A stretch of 64,000 bases of DNA, from the NCBI GenBank assembly GCA_003945285.1, contig AP019005.1:1116001-1180000 (forward strand), written 5' to 3'. Both the position numbers and the translations under genes were made by a program. The stretch comes from Hydrogenimonas sp. (GTDB taxonomy: Bacteria > Campylobacterota > Campylobacteria > Campylobacterales > Hydrogenimonadaceae). The notes beneath the pieces are model-generated. The model worked only from the letters and a program-made list of their open reading frames with translations, did no database searches and was not told the DNA's origin. Shown in pieces: positions 61,746-64,000 of this stretch (positions within the stretch are counted from its first letter, which is position 1; each line of letters opens with the position of its first letter).

Positions 61746-62600
61746 TCAATCCCGTGAAACTGTCGTCATTGTATCCAAGAGAAGCTTTGCCCCTTGCATG
61801 GAGGCGTTTTCTATTCGACTCTGGACTACAGCAAGACCTTCGCAGCTTGCGGGAAGTGCATAACGGTCTATCCTCTCTTCTATCTTCGGTACGATATCGG
61901 GATTGTGTGCCAACACTCCGCCTCCCAGAACCACTCTTTTGGGATTGAACAGTGTCACGACGGTCGCCGTAGCCGTCAGCATCGCTTCAAGATAGTCTGC
62001 CGCGATTTTTCTGCACTCCGCTCTGTCGGAGTCTGCCAGCATTCGAAGATCCGGCTCGCCGCCGCAGCCTGAAAACTCCATCCACTTCTTCATACCGCTG
62101 CCGGAAGCGAACAGCTCTATGCAGTTATCTTTTCCGCATCCGCAACGCAACGGCGTCTTTTTGTAGGGAATGTGGCCGATCTCACCCGCCATGCCGCGCC
62201 ATCCGTGCACTATCTCACCGCGCGAGACGATGCCGCACCCCAGTCCCGTACCGGAGTAGATGGCCGCCAGCTCCTTTTCGTTCCAGTAGACCGATTCCGC
62301 CAGTGCCGCGCAGTTCAGGTCATTCTCTATTTTCAGGGGTATACCGAAACGGTTCTCTATGAAGTTCTCTATCTCCGGTTCGTCTATCTCTATGTTCGGT
62401 GCCGAAAGTATGACACCTTCGTCTACCTGTCCGGCGAAAGAGATCGCCACCGCATCTATATGCGGGTGTTTTTCAAGGAGTGAAGAGATAAATGAGCCCA
62501 GCTTCGTACTCTTTGCCGGAACCCTGCCGCACACCTCCTCTTCGCCGGCTATTTCATACCTGAACCAGGTGCCGCCCGCATCTACCGCAAGTCTGCTCAC
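61746..62600 (-). CDS. ROK-family sugar kinase (glucokinase-like)
   Basis: This 284-residue protein has the ATP phosphate motif LAVDAGGTWFRYEIAG and SFAGQVDEGVIL. The ROK sugar and zinc region is GEIGHIPYKKTPLRCGCGKDNCIELFASG: GH-x-x-x plus a CxCGxxxCxE zinc motif. The catalytic Asp is in KIENDLNCAA. It likely phosphorylates glucose released from glycogen. It starts with GTG overlapping the preceding glgA stop (GTGA). With the two synthases it forms one transcript. Confidence 0.87.
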   Translation of the reverse strand: MSRLAVDAGGTWFRYEIAGEEEVCGRVPAKSTKLGSFISSLLEKHPHIDAVAISFAGQVDEGVILSAPNIEIDEPEIENFIENRFGIPLKIENDLNCAALAESVYWNEKELAAIYSGTGLGCGIVSRGEIVHGWRGMAGEIGHIPYKKTPLRCGCGKDNCIELFASGSGMKKWMEFSGCGGEPDLRMLADSDRAECRKIAADYLEAMLTATATVVTLFNPKRVVLGGGVLAHNPDIVPKIEERIDRYALPASCEGLAVVQSRIENASMQGAKLLLDTMTTVSRD

Positions 62601-64000
62601 AATAGACTCCTGTAGAGTTCAAGGTAGCGCTTGGCACATCTTCCGACGGAGAAGTCGCAACTCATGTCGAACTCCCTTGTTCTTTGCATCTTGTGGAGTG
62701 CGGCGTAGAGTGAAAGAGCCCTCTTCACCGCATCCAAAAAATCGGCAGCCTCCATCTTTTCAAACCTGAAGCCCAGTCCGCACAGAGGCTCATTGCTCTC
62801 TATAGGGTGGACAGTGTCGCGAAGGCCGCCGACAGCGTGAACTACCGGTATTGCGCCGTATCTCATCGCTATCATCTGGTTGAGGCCGCACGGCTCGAAG
62901 CGTGACGGCATAAGAAGAAAGTCGGCCGCCGCGTACATTCGGCGTGAGAGCGCCTCGTCATATCCGAATTTGACGGCAATGTTCGGGTATCTGTCGCAGA
63001 TGCTTCGAAGCTGCTCGCGGTACTTCCGCTCACCCTCCCCCAGAATGGCCAGCAGAAGCGGGAGTCGGGCCAACTTCTTTGCCGCCTCTACAATGAGCTC
63101 TATACCTTTTTGCTCCGTGAAACGTCCTATGAAGATGAAGAGCGGTAGTTCATATTTATCTATATCAAAGCCGGCCTCCCGCAAGAAACTCTCTTTGCAT
63201 AGACTCTTCCCTTCGAGGTTTTCAGAGTCGAAACGTTCAGGTATGGAGGGATCGGAGAGAGGGTCGAAGATGGAGTAGTCTATGCCGTTGAGTATACCTT
63301 TGAGCTTGCCGTTGTGTTTTCTCATAAAACCGTCCAGTCCGCACCCGTACTCAGCCTCCTGTATCTCTACGGCATAGCTGGGGCTCACGGTCGTCACCGC
63401 ATCGGCGTGGGCGATGCCCCCTTTCATCCAGTTGACCTCTCCGTAGAACTCCAGCTCTTCCATATTGAAATGCCTCTTCGCGATCCCGGTTCTTTCGAGC
63501 GATTCTGCGGGAAAGATACCCTGGTATGCGAGGTTGTGGATAGTGTAGACGATTTTTGCCCTGACACCCTCATCGTGTGCGATAAGAGCCGCAAGGGCGG
63601 TGTGCCAGTCGTTGAGGTGCATTATCTCGAAAGAGTGTATCTTCACCAGCTCCACGATCGCCCGGCAGAAGATGCTGAAGCGAACGTCGTTATCTTCGTA
63701 CCCCTCTCCCGGAGGGCCGTAGAGGTGGTCACGGTCGCACAGCAGCCGGTTGTAGACGAAGAGAACCTCTTTGCCTTCACATGCACCGGCGAATATCTCT
63801 ACGTCATACGTTTCTCTGCCGAAGTTCAGGACGAAGTGCTCTCCGGTGGGGCGTATACAGAAGCGCTCCTTATCTATGAAGCGGTAAAGCGGCATTACCA
63901 CGGTGACGTCAGCCTTCTCGCCGAGTGCGGCCGGAAGTGCATGGGCGATATCGGCAAGCCCTCCGCTCTTGGCGAAAGGGAAGATCTCGGCGGAAGCGAA
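62597..64000 (-). CDS. glgA: Glycogen synthase, second paralogue (runs off right edge)
   Basis: At least 467 codons are open from the window edge to the stop at 62597. At the edge it reads FPFAKSGGLADIAHALPAAL, the N-terminal ADP-glucose site. Then come HLNDWHTALAALIAHD, FIGRFTEQKGIELI and LMPSRFEPCGLNQMIAMRYG. The start codon lies just beyond the window. It is clearly a paralogue of the GlgA at 60247-61734 but considerably diverged. Its presence in the same operon suggests distinct donors, primers or regulation. Confidence 0.9.
   Translation of the reverse strand, partial: FASAEIFPFAKSGGLADIAHALPAALGEKADVTVVMPLYRFIDKERFCIRPTGEHFVLNFGRETYDVEIFAGACEGKEVLFVYNRLLCDRDHLYGPPGEGYEDNDVRFSIFCRAIVELVKIHSFEIMHLNDWHTALAALIAHDEGVRAKIVYTIHNLAYQGIFPAESLERTGIAKRHFNMEELEFYGEVNWMKGGIAHADAVTTVSPSYAVEIQEAEYGCGLDGFMRKHNGKLKGILNGIDYSIFDPLSDPSIPERFDSENLEGKSLCKESFLREAGFDIDKYELPLFIFIGRFTEQKGIELIVEAAKKLARLPLLLAILGEGERKYREQLRSICDRYPNIAVKFGYDEALSRRMYAAADFLLMPSRFEPCGLNQMIAMRYGAIPVVHAVGGLRDTVHPIESNEPLCGLGFRFEKMEAADFLDAVKRALSLYAALHKMQRTREFDMSCDFSVGRCAKRYLELYRSLL

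Overview
The window looks like a chromosome segment from a mesophilic or moderately thermophilic member of the Campylobacterota, of a Hydrogenimonas/Sulfurovum-like kind. This is inferred from remembered family resemblance, not a search. The pointers are a Campylobacterota-type DapD N-terminus at the left edge, a CetB-like PAS protein, an Hcp/Sel1 cysteine-rich repeat protein, separate GlyS and ValS, and densely packed ATGA/GTGA-overlapping genes. The core is of middling GC. The stretch from about 39.1 to 53.7 kb is visibly more AT-rich and full of repeats and broken genes.

Layout. 0-7.5 kb: dapD (partial), a PAS sensor, an OmpA-like porin, a RecD2-type helicase, a YgjP-type peptidase and a phosphomannomutase. 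7.5-12.2 kb: a methyltransferase, PPK2, a phosphoglycolate-phosphatase-like HAD enzyme and tamA, with two MITE-like elements. 12.2-16.2 kb: tamB, cleanly split by a 1,208-bp IS3-family (IS407-type) element with a 4-bp target duplication. 16.2-24.2 kb: an ODP-GGDEF fusion, a stand-alone MnmC2-like oxidoreductase, glyS, valS and two small genes. 24.2-30.9 kb: a second PPK2, unknown genes, a tetrahaem cytochrome, a bacterial voltage-gated sodium channel, dtd, trmL and an M48 lipoprotein. 30.9-39.1 kb: a complete lipoyl-dependent 2-oxoacid dehydrogenase locus (AhpD-like, E1alpha, E1beta, E2, MGMT, E3). Divergent from it are the lipoyl-attachment/synthesis genes and an AcuC-like deacetylase.

39.4-53.7 kb is a defence and mobile-element island. 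It opens with a TIR (ThsB/DUF1863-like) gene overlapping a small membrane-protein gene. These are followed by attC-like sites and further cassette genes with no integrase, so this looks like a stranded integron cassette array. Next come a coiled-coil membrane protein, tandem and dispersed ~150-bp repeats, a truncated second copy of the hrpB 3' end, a Type IIG restriction-modification enzyme whose C-terminus was remodelled by a repeat and an IS256 remnant, a putative nuclease-fold gene, an Hcp-like Sel1 protein, yefM-yoeB and an AbiE pair. Full-length hrpB closes the island. The hrpB direct repeat and a yoeB/yefM scar suggest segmental duplication plus deletion.

53.7-64 kb returns to core genes: hrpB, a split permease, a methyltransferase, and a glycogen operon of two glycogen synthases, a ROK sugar kinase and a branching enzyme. 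Together with two PPK2s and a phosphohexomutase, this suggests active glycogen and polyphosphate storage.

The strongest candidate for an undescribed system is the TIR plus small membrane protein pair in the cassette array.
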